Positions 10,552-19,358 of a stretch of 38,115 nt of DNA are shown here, piece after piece. Position 1 is the stretch's first letter. Each line of letters begins with the position of its first letter. The notes below the pieces were generated by a model, which did no database searches, had not been told where the DNA came from, and saw only the letters and a list, made by a program, of their open reading frames with translations. The DNA comes from Carex sylvatica (lineage: Eukaryota; Streptophyta; Magnoliopsida; Poales; Cyperaceae): the NCBI GenBank assembly GCA_964058845.1, contig CAXKVR010000795.1, positions 1 to 38,115 on the forward strand, given 5' to 3'. The position numbers were made by a program, and so were the translations under genes.

Positions 10552-10889
10552 CATAGTGACAAGATACTCAAATTATTTCTATTTAATTTTTTTTTGAGTG
10601 ATATCAAATCAAATGCTGAATTATTTGGTTGACTGAATTTTAACTAAATTAAACTCGAATAATTTTCGAATTTTACGAATTTTTTCTGAATTTTACGAAT
10701 TATTCACGATTTTTTTCCGAATTTTTTCAAGAACAATTTTTTTTTGGTTTTTTTTTTTTTGCTTTCTTGCAGGACTGAGATTTCTGATCTGAAAATTCCG
10801 AATCATTTCCGAATTATACCCGAATTATTCCCGAATCACGAATTTTTGATCTCGACGAACCGAATCCGAATAATTTATTTGTCACTATG
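10552..10889. mobile_element. hAT-type MITE, 338 bp, with perfect 8-bp TSD
   Basis: The termini are CATAGTGACAA and TTGTCACTATG, an exact 11-bp inverted pair starting CA and ending TG as in hAT elements. Both ends are flanked by the identical octamer GTCCGAAC (10544-10551 and 10890-10897), the duplication length of hAT transposases. There is no coding capacity. The interior is built from iterated variants of CCGAATTATT and CGAATTTTACGAATT. Confidence 0.85.
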
Positions 10890-10897
10890 GTCCGAAC

Positions 10898-11191
10898 TGA
10901 TATAAACCGTTCAAAGCAGATCAGATGGTCAAGCCCTCCAACTGCTAATTCACATGATGACGTGACTAGTCTAAAATTTTCTCCGATCTACAATTTACGG
11001 TTCAGATCTCTTAGATCACTCTGCAGGATTTCACTCACTAGAGGAACAATAGTTGATGACTTTCAGAAAAAAAAAAAAGTTACAATACTTGATTGTTCAG
11101 ACTTTTAGAGGAGCAATAATTGACCATTCTAAAATTATTATGATCATGATAAAGTAATATTACTGGGAAAATTCCTTGTTTTTTTTGGACA
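10898..11191. other. Intergenic spacer between two MITEs
   Basis: No gene or structure recognised in this short stretch. A 73-codon reading frame that starts inside the hAT MITE's right end has no family features. Confidence 0.5.
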
Positions 11192-11200
11192 CCATCTCTA

Positions 11201-12311
11201 CCGTGATTTTTATTAATACCCTCCAACAAAAAAAAACAGTAAACATGCCCTCTGGTTGGAAAAAGTTTTAAAAATACTCTAACCGCTCAACATTTGGGTG
11301 ATTTTTTTTTTTTTATCAAACTGCCCAGTATTTGAACGGTCAGCTGCATTATTTTTTTTATAGAGATCTTAATATATTTATCTAAAAATAAAAAATGAAA
11401 AATATTCAATTTTATAGCAAACATTCATTTTGATATTTTTCTTAATATTCAATTCAGTGCTAAAAATGAGAAATGTCAAAGCAATACCCCACGCCGCGAA
11501 ACCTCTTGGTAATAAATCTAACTTGAAAGACAGTAAAAAAGATATCAAAACATTCATTTTAATGTCAAATTTTAATAGCAAACATTCATTCTATACAACA
11601 CTGAACATCTCTAAAAAATATTTGCTAACCGCCCCCACAGTGGGGCGATCCGCTATAATTTTTTTTAGAGATGTTTAGCGTGTATAGAATACATGTTTGC
11701 TATAAAAATTGATATTCTACTTGTTCGAAAAATAAAAATGAAAAACTTGATCGGAAATTACAACTCAAATTTGGAGGCTCTTTTCTTTGTTTTTTGGCAA
11801 CTTTGGATATGCATTTGTCAATTTTACATCTTCAATGGATGCCTGACAGCTGTTCAAGTATTTGCAATATAATATGACAAATTAGAATGCATCTTCAAAG
11901 TAATATAATCTTATCAATATAACAACACAGAATCTCTCTATGATTACAATCTACTCATCTAGGATAGGTATCATAAATATACATTTTAGATAAAAATATT
12001 AAAATCTCCTTAAAAAAAGTTACTGTTTGATAACATCTGTAAAAAAAAAATTACAATCATTTTAAAACTAGTATATATTTGTTATATATTTGCTTTTTAC
12101 TAGTATAAACTAGCTTGTACTTTGAAAAACATTTGAAAATATTAAGATCTCTAAAAAAAGATATTACTGTAGCTGACCGTCAAATACTGGACGGTTTGGT
12201 AAAAAAAAGTGACTGCTCAAACACTGAGCGGTTAGAGTATTTTTGAAAAAAATTCAGCCCCGAGGACATATTTGTTATCTTTTTGTTGGAGGGTTATAAT
12301 AAAAATCACGG
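11201..12311. mobile_element. Mutator-type (MULE-like) non-autonomous element, 1111 bp
   Basis: Both ends carry long inverted repeats of about 170-180 bp (11201 to about 11375, and about 12135-12311) that begin CCGTGATTTTTATTA and continue through CCCTCCAAC, then ATACTCTAACCGCTCA, and then GTATTTGA.CGGTCAGCT. The element is flanked by the identical nonamer CCATCTCTA (11192-11200 and 12312-12320); 9-bp duplications with long terminal repeats are the hallmark of Mutator-like elements. No transposase is encoded. The centre contains a second palindrome at about 11573-11705. Confidence 0.85.
11573..11705. repeat. Hairpin palindrome in the centre of the MULE-like element
   Basis: ATAGCAAACATTCATTCTAT reads out to GAACATCTCTAAAAAA, then CCGCCCCCACAGTGGGGCG at the turn. 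The complement follows: TAGAGATGTTTAGCGTGTAT and ATACATGTTTGCTAT. Transcribed, it would fold into a stem of about 60 bp with bulges. A further direct copy of ATAGCAAACATTCATT lies at about 11415. Confidence 0.75.
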
Positions 12312-12320
12312 CCATCTCTA

Positions 12321-12442
12321 CATTCTAAAATAGGGAAAGAAAATATTAACCTCTCATTTAACTGCGACAAGAATTCCTTTCCTCTCCTTCATCAATGGAA
12401 GATTAATAATGGTGACAAACAAAAATTAATCAAGAAAAAAAA
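12321..12442 (+). promoter_or_regulatory. Short 5' region of the phosphatase-LRR gene with two uORFs
   Basis: Only about 122 bp separate the MULE-like element's target duplication from the start codon. No clear TATA box is seen, so promoter elements may lie inside the transposon. Two minimal upstream reading frames occur: 12395-12406 (three codons plus stop) and 12409-12429 (six codons plus stop). If both are in the mRNA, they could reduce translation. Confidence 0.4.
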
Positions 12443-13915
12443 ATGATGGCTGAAAAGCATGGAAACACAATGCTCAAACATGAGATTTCTGATGATAAAC
12501 GACATCAACAAAATAGTGATACATCCTACATGACAAAAGACATCGGCAATATCCTTGTTGCATCGATCGCCTTCGCTGCCTCCTTAGCCACCACATTTGC
12601 CATCTTTACCATCACAATTACCACCACATTTCTCCTCACCTTCCTCAAATCCCTGATTAATTTTTTCACTGGTTGCAAATCCATTACCTCCCCTAATTCC
12701 AGAACTGGCACATTTTTCCCTGCCCCGACCAAATCTGTTCCAAATCGGTACCATGCTCGACATGAACGCAATATCTCGTCAACTCGCTTTATACCGAAAT
12801 TTATATGCAAAAGCACAGTCCTTCCTCAATCTTCCAAACGGACCCTTTTTCTCGGCCTTGGCCGGATCCTTGTCAATTTTATAGTCAACGAGCCATGTAA
12901 TCGGTTTGACTTTGTGGTGCATCCGGTGATAAAAGGGAAAAGAAGGGCATGCTATGTGATGAAGCGACCTGGCCTTGATGAATTTCTCTGTGCTGCCAAG
13001 AATGCTTCCGTTGAAGTTGTCATTTACACAAGCGAATGCAATGAATACGCTGATCCGATCATTGATAGACTTGACCCAATGGGAAAGTTGATAACGCACC
13101 GGTTGTACCGAAATGCGTGCACCAAGTGTGGAAATGGGTTATTCATGAAGGATTTGGTTTCGACAGGAGGACAACTCGACCAATCTTTGATTATCGATGA
13201 TAATCCAAAGAAGCATGTCAAGCAGTGGGGTAATGCAATTGCGGTAAGGCCATTTCTCGGAGATCATACTGACACTGATCTCATAAATTTGGCCAAGTTT
13301 ATTGAGGTGCAGAGGAACTTCAATGATATTTGGCAGCTAATTCAATTGAAAAGATTGGGTATAATATATTTTAATTCAAAGGATAATGAAGAGTTTGGCA
13401 TGGCAGCATACAGGCTTTCTTTATTGCAATCTTTGAATCTGAGCTCAAGTGTCACTAATTTTGCTTATTCACAACTCTGCTTGGATTTCAAGTCTTCACC
13501 ACCTCCCCTTGAACAAAGTCTCAAGTTGATTTCCCCTCTCAATCATCTCAGTAATTATCTGGTGAAGGTAACTTTGAAGGACAGTAAATTACCAGAAACC
13601 ACAATTCCAGTTCTTCAGAGACTAACCAACCTGACTGCTCTTTCTCTTGTTGTATATGATTATTACAATGAAAAAAACCTGAAATTTCTTGGAAGCACCT
13701 TTTTAAAGCTAGAGATACTAAATCTTGAAGATCAGGATAATCTAAGTTCAGTCACTTTTGAAGAACAGTGCATGCCAGAGCTGAAAGAATTAAGTGTTAC
13801 CTCGTCTAACTTTGATTTTGTCATAATGGGAATTGGGAACCTTCTTAAACTAAAGAAGATTCAAGTTCATTGTGGCAAAGAGGAGAATGCAGTGCAAGAT
13901 ATGGTACAACAGTAG
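12443..13915 (+). CDS. Membrane FCP1-like pseudophosphatase fused to NLR-type LRR, 490 aa
   Basis: An intronless 490-codon frame; ATG at 12443 is followed at once by a second ATG. Residues about 34-76 form a long hydrophobic segment, so membrane anchorage is likely. Residues about 131-300 are an FCP1-homology (NIF/SCP-type HAD) domain: KRTLFLGLG, RACYVMKRPGLDEF, VEVVIYT, ITHRLYRNACT, MKDL, LIIDDNP (250-255) and NAIAVRPFLGD. The catalytic DxD is replaced by Gly138 and Gly140, so phosphatase activity is not expected although Lys236 and the DDNP motif remain. From about residue 301 (QLKRLGI) the sequence switches to leucine-rich repeats. SSPPPLEQSL, PVLQRLTNLTALSL, FLKLEILNLEDQDNLSSVTF and MPELKELSV resemble the C-terminus of RPM1-like CC-NB-LRR proteins. 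No NB-ARC is present. The two paralogues downstream carry a second, active FCP1 domain at this place. The frame is uninterrupted, which argues against an assembly artefact, but expression is unproven. Confidence 0.85.
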   Translation: MMAEKHGNTMLKHEISDDKRHQQNSDTSYMTKDIGNILVASIAFAASLATTFAIFTITITTTFLLTFLKSLINFFTGCKSITSPNSRTGTFFPAPTKSVPNRYHARHERNISSTRFIPKFICKSTVLPQSSKRTLFLGLGRILVNFIVNEPCNRFDFVVHPVIKGKRRACYVMKRPGLDEFLCAAKNASVEVVIYTSECNEYADPIIDRLDPMGKLITHRLYRNACTKCGNGLFMKDLVSTGGQLDQSLIIDDNPKKHVKQWGNAIAVRPFLGDHTDTDLINLAKFIEVQRNFNDIWQLIQLKRLGIIYFNSKDNEEFGMAAYRLSLLQSLNLSSSVTNFAYSQLCLDFKSSPPPLEQSLKLISPLNHLSNYLVKVTLKDSKLPETTIPVLQRLTNLTALSLVVYDYYNEKNLKFLGSTFLKLEILNLEDQDNLSSVTFEEQCMPELKELSVTSSNFDFVIMGIGNLLKLKKIQVHCGKEENAVQDMVQQ

Positions 13916-15150
13916 TAGATTAATATATATATCAAGTTATTAACTATGCATGATTAGAGCATTTTTAATAACTCGTCAAATGTGAATGGATCTTTGGTTC
14001 CTTGCAACAAAGATGCAAAGAGTACGTTCAATTATATGTAAATATTTCCTTGTTTTATTACATTGCATGTATATATTTTTTTTTTTCTTGCGCTTCCAAT
14101 GAAGAAGGCGAAGAAATTAAGTGTTTTTATTTTTTTTATTTTTTATAATTCTCTGTTGTTTGGCTCACAGGTCTGTTATTTTCATTTCCTTTTACCCCTT
14201 TTATTATGCTTGTAACTATATGAGTTGGTTCATATGTAATTTTCTCCAATTGTCAATTAGCAAATTATTCAATGATAATCATTTTCTTTTTTTTAATCCT
14301 AATGAAAAGGAAAAAAATTGTATTTACACTTAGATTATTAATAGTAGATTCTTCTTAAGGTTAGTTTAAAAATTAAGAGCCATAATTGGGAAAAAAAAGG
14401 AATGCAAAAATGTACTGGATTAGCTATCTGAACACAATAAGAGCAAAAGAAGACCCTCAATTTTTTTTCCTTTTGCTGAAGATTGAGATTTCATGCGCTA
14501 AAGATGGATGCAAAAGGAGCTTAAAAAGGAACTATGGAGTAATGAAGTATGCAGTTCCGTTAATACAACCTAAAAGGCAACAGCAGTTAGCACAACATTT
14601 CAGGAAACAAATCACATGCTAACATAGCATACGCATTTCTCAATAAGACCGATAAGGTGCCCAACAGCCCAAGTCTTGAACAATCTTGAACATGCTAGCT
14701 TAATATATTTCAGCACACACACACAAAAACTAGGGGAAATTTCCCAAAAAAATTACAAATGTTTGCATATCAATAAGGGAGAATTTCCGAAAATTTGAGA
14801 AAATAATTAGAAATATAAAAACTAGTGGAACTTTGAATTAATTAACAGCTCACTTCCCATTTTTTTTGCATAGTATAGCAAAGAAATACAAATGTTTGCT
14901 TATCAATAATGGATATTTTCCAATTTTTTTTGCCTAGTTTCGTACGACATTTTAATATATAAACCACTTTGTATTAACCTCTCAGATATGAAATTAGATT
15001 TGGACTATATGTATTTCATCCGAAAAATAAATGTATTACAGTAGTCTAACAAAATATACATCTATAAATGTTTTAAATTTCAAACTTGTTTTTACTTTAA
15101 AAGAAAGATTTTGTCGCAATTACATAATTAATAAATGATTCTGTTTCCTC
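13916..15150. other. Intergenic, first to second FCP1 gene
   Basis: It holds the 3' UTR of the fusion gene and AT-rich DNA. A short direct duplication is visible: ACAAATGTTTGC.TATCAATAA at about 14754 and again at about 14889, with similar flanks. A (CA)n run lies near 14714. No remnant of a second FCP1 domain or of an NB-ARC domain is recognisable after 13915. Reading frames at 14121-14333 and 14386-14622 have no family features. Confidence 0.55.
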
Positions 15151-15151
15151 G

Positions 15152-15158
15152 TATATAA
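15152..15158 (+). promoter_or_regulatory. TATA box of the second FCP1 gene
   Basis: TATATAA lies 119 bp upstream of the ATG, giving an expected 5' UTR of about 90 nt. The call rests on motif and spacing only. Confidence 0.5.
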
Positions 15159-15276
15159 CCAGACACTCTGGTTATGAATTTTCACCTTTTACCAATAATG
15201 CAAGGACTATCGTTTTCCTAAATTAGGAAACGAATTCCATAAACCTCGCCTCAAACCGCGCCTTTCAGGAAAATTA

Positions 15277-16818
15277 ATGGACAAATCTTCGCAAACCTTC
15301 GAAAAAAGAAAATCAAAAGGAAAAATGGTGCAATTCCTTCAAAGCTTATTCCCCAAACCTGACATATCCGATGAAAAAACACATAGAGACAAAACATCCT
15401 CCTTGGTGAAACACATAACCGACACAGTCAACGCCTCCGTCACCTTCGTCGCCTCCTTAGCTGTTGCATTTGCCATCTGCTATGTTGCCATAACCTCGGC
15501 AATCATCCTCTCATTACTAAAATCCTTTATCAATCTTTTCTCTTTTCGCAAATCGACTCCATCCCCTCTTTCCAAACCCGTCAGGCTTTCGCCTTCCCGG
15601 ACCAAACCTGTTCTAACCCGGTACTCATTCTATCATGATCAAAAGGTCTTGTCATCTCTACCACCGTCCGAGCCGGTTGTTGGTCTTTCCCTTCCAGCAC
15701 CTCGAAATGCACTTTTCCCTGAATCTTCTAAAAAGACACTTTTTCTCAGTTTGCGCCGAGTCCTTGTCAAATGTAGTTTCAACCCGCCACATGACCAGTT
15801 TGACGTCTTCGTGGTGTTTCCACTAATAAAGGGGATTAGAAGGGCATGTTATGTGCTCAAGCGACCAGGCCTTGATGAATTATTCCGTGCGGCAAAAATT
15901 GCCTCGTTTGAAGTTGTCATTTACACAAGAGGGCTTAGTGAGTTTGCTGGTCCAATCATTAACATGCTTGATCCGACCGGGGAGTTTATCACACACCGTT
16001 TGTATCAAAATGCATGCACCAACATGCATCGGAAGGATCTGGTTACAACCAGGAGGAAACTAGACAGGTCTGTGATTATTGACGACAATCCAAGGAAGCA
16101 TGTCAAGCAGTGGTCAAATGCGATTGCAGTAAGACCATTCCTCGGAGACCAAACTGATACTGATCTCATAAATTTACTCAAGTTTTTTGAGGTGGAGAGG
16201 AATTTTGCTGATCTTCGACAACTCATCAACATCATGTCATTCAGTCCGGCCGCATCAATTCTTCCACTTCCTAGCACTGACAAGAAGACATTATTTCTTG
16301 ACCTGGATCAAACTTTAATCTATGCAAGCACCAAGCATCCCAGTGATAGGAATTACTTTGTAAACGAGCCGTATTTTATTGTCAAGCGACCGGGTGTGGA
16401 AGAATTGTTGCGGGCCGCCCATTGGGCATCATTTGAGATCGTGATTTTCACAGCTGCAAGTGCAGGATATGCATCACCGATTCTCGACTGGCTCGACCCA
16501 AGTAACAAGTACATCACGCACAGGTTGTACCGGGATGCATGTACTGCAATCAACGAAGGGTGTTATGAGAAGGATCTGACAACCACTGGCAGAAGGCTCG
16601 AGTGGTCAGTGATCATAGATGATAGCCCAAAACTTGTGCGGCCTCAGGAGAATGCAATTGCCATGCGACCATTCAAGGGTGATTCGTCTGACAGGGAGCT
16701 CTTGAACTTGTTGTGGTTTTTTGATGTGCAGAGCAGGTTCAATGATATCAGAATTGCGGCGAAATATGTGAATGATCTTTACCGTGCCTTCAGTAATCAA
16801 AGAAAAAAAGCGGGTTGA
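15277..16818 (+). CDS. Membrane protein with tandem FCP1 domains (dead + active), 513 aa
   Basis: An intronless 513-codon frame. Residues about 52-92 are hydrophobic, aligning with the upstream gene's membrane segment. Domain A (about 151-320) is an FCP1-homology domain whose catalytic aspartates are replaced by Ser158 and Arg160, while KDL (Lys253) and IIDDNP (267-272) are kept. Domain B (about 336-500) keeps the DLDQT signature (342-346; nucleophile Asp342, general acid Asp344), FEIVIFTA, Lys432 in EKDL and IIDDSP (446-451). It should therefore be a working HAD-type serine/threonine phosphatase of the SCP/NIF class. The substrate is unknown; members of the class act on RNA polymerase II C-terminal repeats or other phosphoproteins. 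The membrane segment makes a nuclear CTD role less obvious. Domain A may be regulatory or substrate-binding; that is inference. Confidence 0.92.
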   Translation: MDKSSQTFEKRKSKGKMVQFLQSLFPKPDISDEKTHRDKTSSLVKHITDTVNASVTFVASLAVAFAICYVAITSAIILSLLKSFINLFSFRKSTPSPLSKPVRLSPSRTKPVLTRYSFYHDQKVLSSLPPSEPVVGLSLPAPRNALFPESSKKTLFLSLRRVLVKCSFNPPHDQFDVFVVFPLIKGIRRACYVLKRPGLDELFRAAKIASFEVVIYTRGLSEFAGPIINMLDPTGEFITHRLYQNACTNMHRKDLVTTRRKLDRSVIIDDNPRKHVKQWSNAIAVRPFLGDQTDTDLINLLKFFEVERNFADLRQLINIMSFSPAASILPLPSTDKKTLFLDLDQTLIYASTKHPSDRNYFVNEPYFIVKRPGVEELLRAAHWASFEIVIFTAASAGYASPILDWLDPSNKYITHRLYRDACTAINEGCYEKDLTTTGRRLEWSVIIDDSPKLVRPQENAIAMRPFKGDSSDRELLNLLWFFDVQSRFNDIRIAAKYVNDLYRAFSNQRKKAG

Positions 16819-17835
16819 TGGTACCAAGTAGTCTAATTACCTCTGCCCCAGAACCCCTAATTTATAGTTTTAATTGATGCAGGATCAAAATTTCCTCAAA
16901 CAAGTACATGATTTGAACAGGATCTCTGTCAATTAGATCTTTACATGCAGTCATGTATGTATTTGAATGTGATTGCTTTGGCATAAATGCCGAGAAACAT
17001 ACAACTTGGTTTCAATTGAGACAACTAGGAGTACACAGCGGTTTGAGCTTCAGCACCGAATGCTTGGTTACACAGCAAAAAGTATAACTTTGCTGATAAT
17101 GGTAGTTTATGTTATTTCTATGTTATTACTGGTGTATCAATGTATTTTCTTCTGTACTGATATTTTTACTAAATGTACATGATTTTTCTGGTTGTTCCAG
17201 CTGCTGTACTTGTTGTACCAATGCATTTTCTAATTATCAGCAGATTCACAAATTGTCCCAGTTCCATTTGTTTATCTTTCTCACGTTGAGACATCATTTC
17301 TTTAAATTGTATTTACATACACAATTATCAGAAAATCACAATAAGTATTTTTTTTGTTTGTTTGCATGTTTCATTGATTAAACAAAGTTTCACATACAGC
17401 ATATATTTATAGAATGCAGCCTAAACTAAAACCCAATGCAGAATGAATGAAAAAATTACACCCTGGAAAACTTTATAAAACCTCCCTACAAACGAAAAAG
17501 GTAAGTTAATCAGAAATATTTTGTTGCTAATGTCAATGCTCTCTAATACGTGTAAAAAAAAAATGTATCAGTATGATAATTCAAAATAAGTGGATTAAAT
17601 CGGAGTGACAGTTATACCTGCATGACATCTCTGAGGTTTCACTTGTCCTAGAAGTATAAAAGGCTTACAATTGGAGCCAGACACATCATTCTTTTTAATA
17701 ATCATCATCTCATTGGTGCAATTTAATCTTCTTGATTTAATTTAGTAGTAATTATTATGTTGTAAATTCAATCTAGCTAATAAACCTATGGACCAATTAA
17801 ACCACAATTGAACCATTGTATAGAGATTGAGTTGC
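16819..17835. other. 3' UTR of the second FCP1 gene and intergenic
   Basis: No further gene recognised. Plus-strand reading frames at 16973-17182 and 17109-17381 lack family features and lie where a 3' UTR would extend. On the minus strand a 37-codon frame at 17595-17708 is too short to support. Confidence 0.5.
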
Positions 17836-17843
17836 ATGTTAAT

Positions 17844-17968
17844 CAAAGGTTTAAATAGCGTTTATCGCTTCATAGCGGAACGATAAAAAAAACAATGCTA
17901 TTGCCATATTGTGCCGCTATAGCGTGCTATAGGGCTAATAGCGCCATAGCTTTTATGGTCTGACCCTG
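17844..17968. mobile_element. hAT-type MITE, 125 bp, with perfect 8-bp TSD
   Basis: The element starts CAAAGGTTTAAATAG and ends TGGTCTGACCCTG, with CA..TG termini and a short imperfect inverted match. Identical octamers ATGTTAAT flank it (17836-17843 and 17969-17976). The interior is full of GCTATAGCG-type palindromic words. There is no coding capacity. Confidence 0.7.
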
Positions 17969-17976
17969 ATGTTAAT

Positions 17977-18544
17977 ACACCACCACATCACACGACTAAT
18001 TGCTACGTAGTCTTTTCAAAATTAGATATAAAGAATTAAAGATCAACGCATCAATAAAGGACCGCAAAATCAAAGCCAAAACCACGGTTCCTTGCAAACT
18101 TCGAAACTATTCTGACAAGATTTGAAAATTACAGGAAAAGCAAAAATATTAATTATACCTTGATTTTTTTTTTCTTTCTCGCCAAAATCGATGGAATATC
18201 AACAAAACACTACCCTCATCCCTCAAAATCCCAAACCAGACACCTCAAACTTTTCGTTTCAGCCATCAAATCAACAAAAGAACTCACATAATTTTTGCTA
18301 GTATTTTGGACCGTGCGATATAGCAGAAGGAAAGAGGTCAACCTGCCTGCCGAAATGAGAAGATCCGGCGAGAGAGAGGAGGTTTGGCGTTAAGAGACTG
18401 AAGAGGTTCTTTCACCTAGTTTAATGAGAGAGAGATGAAGAGTAAGCCCCGATCTGAGAGAAATGATATTATGGCAAGGATAATTCGCCTCTGCGCAACG
18501 GAAAAACGAAAGGGTTTTTTTGTCCAATAATCTGAGCCTCTGAG
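17977..18544. other. Intergenic; pyrimidine-rich leader-like DNA on the minus strand
   Basis: No reading frame supported. On the minus strand, 18340-18440 is rich in CT and CTCTCTC, like a plant 5' UTR, and AATCAAG followed by GTATAA near 18160 resembles a splice donor. A small non-coding transcript is possible, but I cannot show it. Confidence 0.35.
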
Positions 18545-18552
18545 GTCATTGG

Positions 18553-19350
18553 TAGGGGTGGCAACGAGCTGTTAAAGAGCGAGCTAGGCCACACTCATAC
18601 TCGGCTTGTTGATATATCAAGCTGAGCGAGCGAGTTTGGATTTTAGGTTCCGAGCTAAAACTATTGCTCAAGACCGACTCGTCATTTGTCCGAGCGAGCC
18701 GAGTTAGCTCGTTACTAGCTTAGCAGATTTATAAATTTATATATATTTTTTCCTGCTATATCTTAAATTTTCATAACATATTTTATCAATTATGACTAAA
18801 ATAAAATAATATTTATATGACTAATTACTGAGGAATACTCTTAATTCAATTGTAATTAAGTAAATCAACTACTATAAATTAAGTTTACAGCTAAATTCAT
18901 ACATACAAATATATCAAAATTCTAAATTCATACAAACATATTCACAGAATAAATTCATGCATACCAAATCAAACAAATTCATACAAATTAACTTAATTGC
19001 TTATAATTAATTCACACATATTTCATACAATATTACTAATCAACTTAAACACAGTCCAAAATGTAATTGCCATAACACTGACTATAACATCCACAAACCA
19101 TAATATCCCTAATTTAAAGTTAATGGATCCGATTAAACTATTAAACTATGTATATTAAATAGCTCATTAACGACCGAGCTGGCTCGTGCCGAGCCAGGCC
19201 AAACTCAAACTCGTTAATTTTGGCTCGAATATGTAGCGAGCGAGCTAATTTTAACTCGATCCACTAACGAACGAGCTGTTACCGACCGAGTCACGAGCGA
19301 ATACCAAGCGGGCTGCGGGCTACGAGCCACGAGCTTTTTTGCCAGTCCTA
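18553..19350. mobile_element. hAT-type non-autonomous element, 798 bp, with perfect 8-bp TSD
   Basis: The ends are TAGGGGTGGCAA and TTGCCAGTCCTA, inverted at 10 of 12 positions and typical of hAT termini. The octamer GTCATTGG flanks both ends exactly (18545-18552 and 19351-19358). Both arms (18560-18720 and 19160-19340) are dense in GAGCTCG/CGAGCGAGC words around an AT-rich core. No transposase frame is present. Confidence 0.88.
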
Positions 19351-19358
19351 GTCATTGG

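Noticed and set aside
12526..13221. Three minus-strand reading frames (62-106 codons) opposite the phosphatase-LRR gene
   Set aside because: They are shadows of the strong plus-strand frame and show no family features.
12443..13915. Possibility that the LRR part is a separate gene with its own start
   Set aside because: The frame is continuous without stop or splice signals at the junction, and no NB-ARC or promoter lies between the two parts.
14386..14622. 78-codon frame between the first two FCP1 genes
   Set aside because: No recognisable domain, and AT-rich intergenic context.
15277..16818. Tim50 (mitochondrial import) as identity of the membrane FCP1 proteins
   Set aside because: Tim50 has one FCP1-like domain; here there are two, and the N-terminus does not look like a mitochondrial presequence.
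17595..17708. 37-codon minus-strand frame ending with a possible splice donor
   Set aside because: Too short, no homology recognised, and no second exon found.
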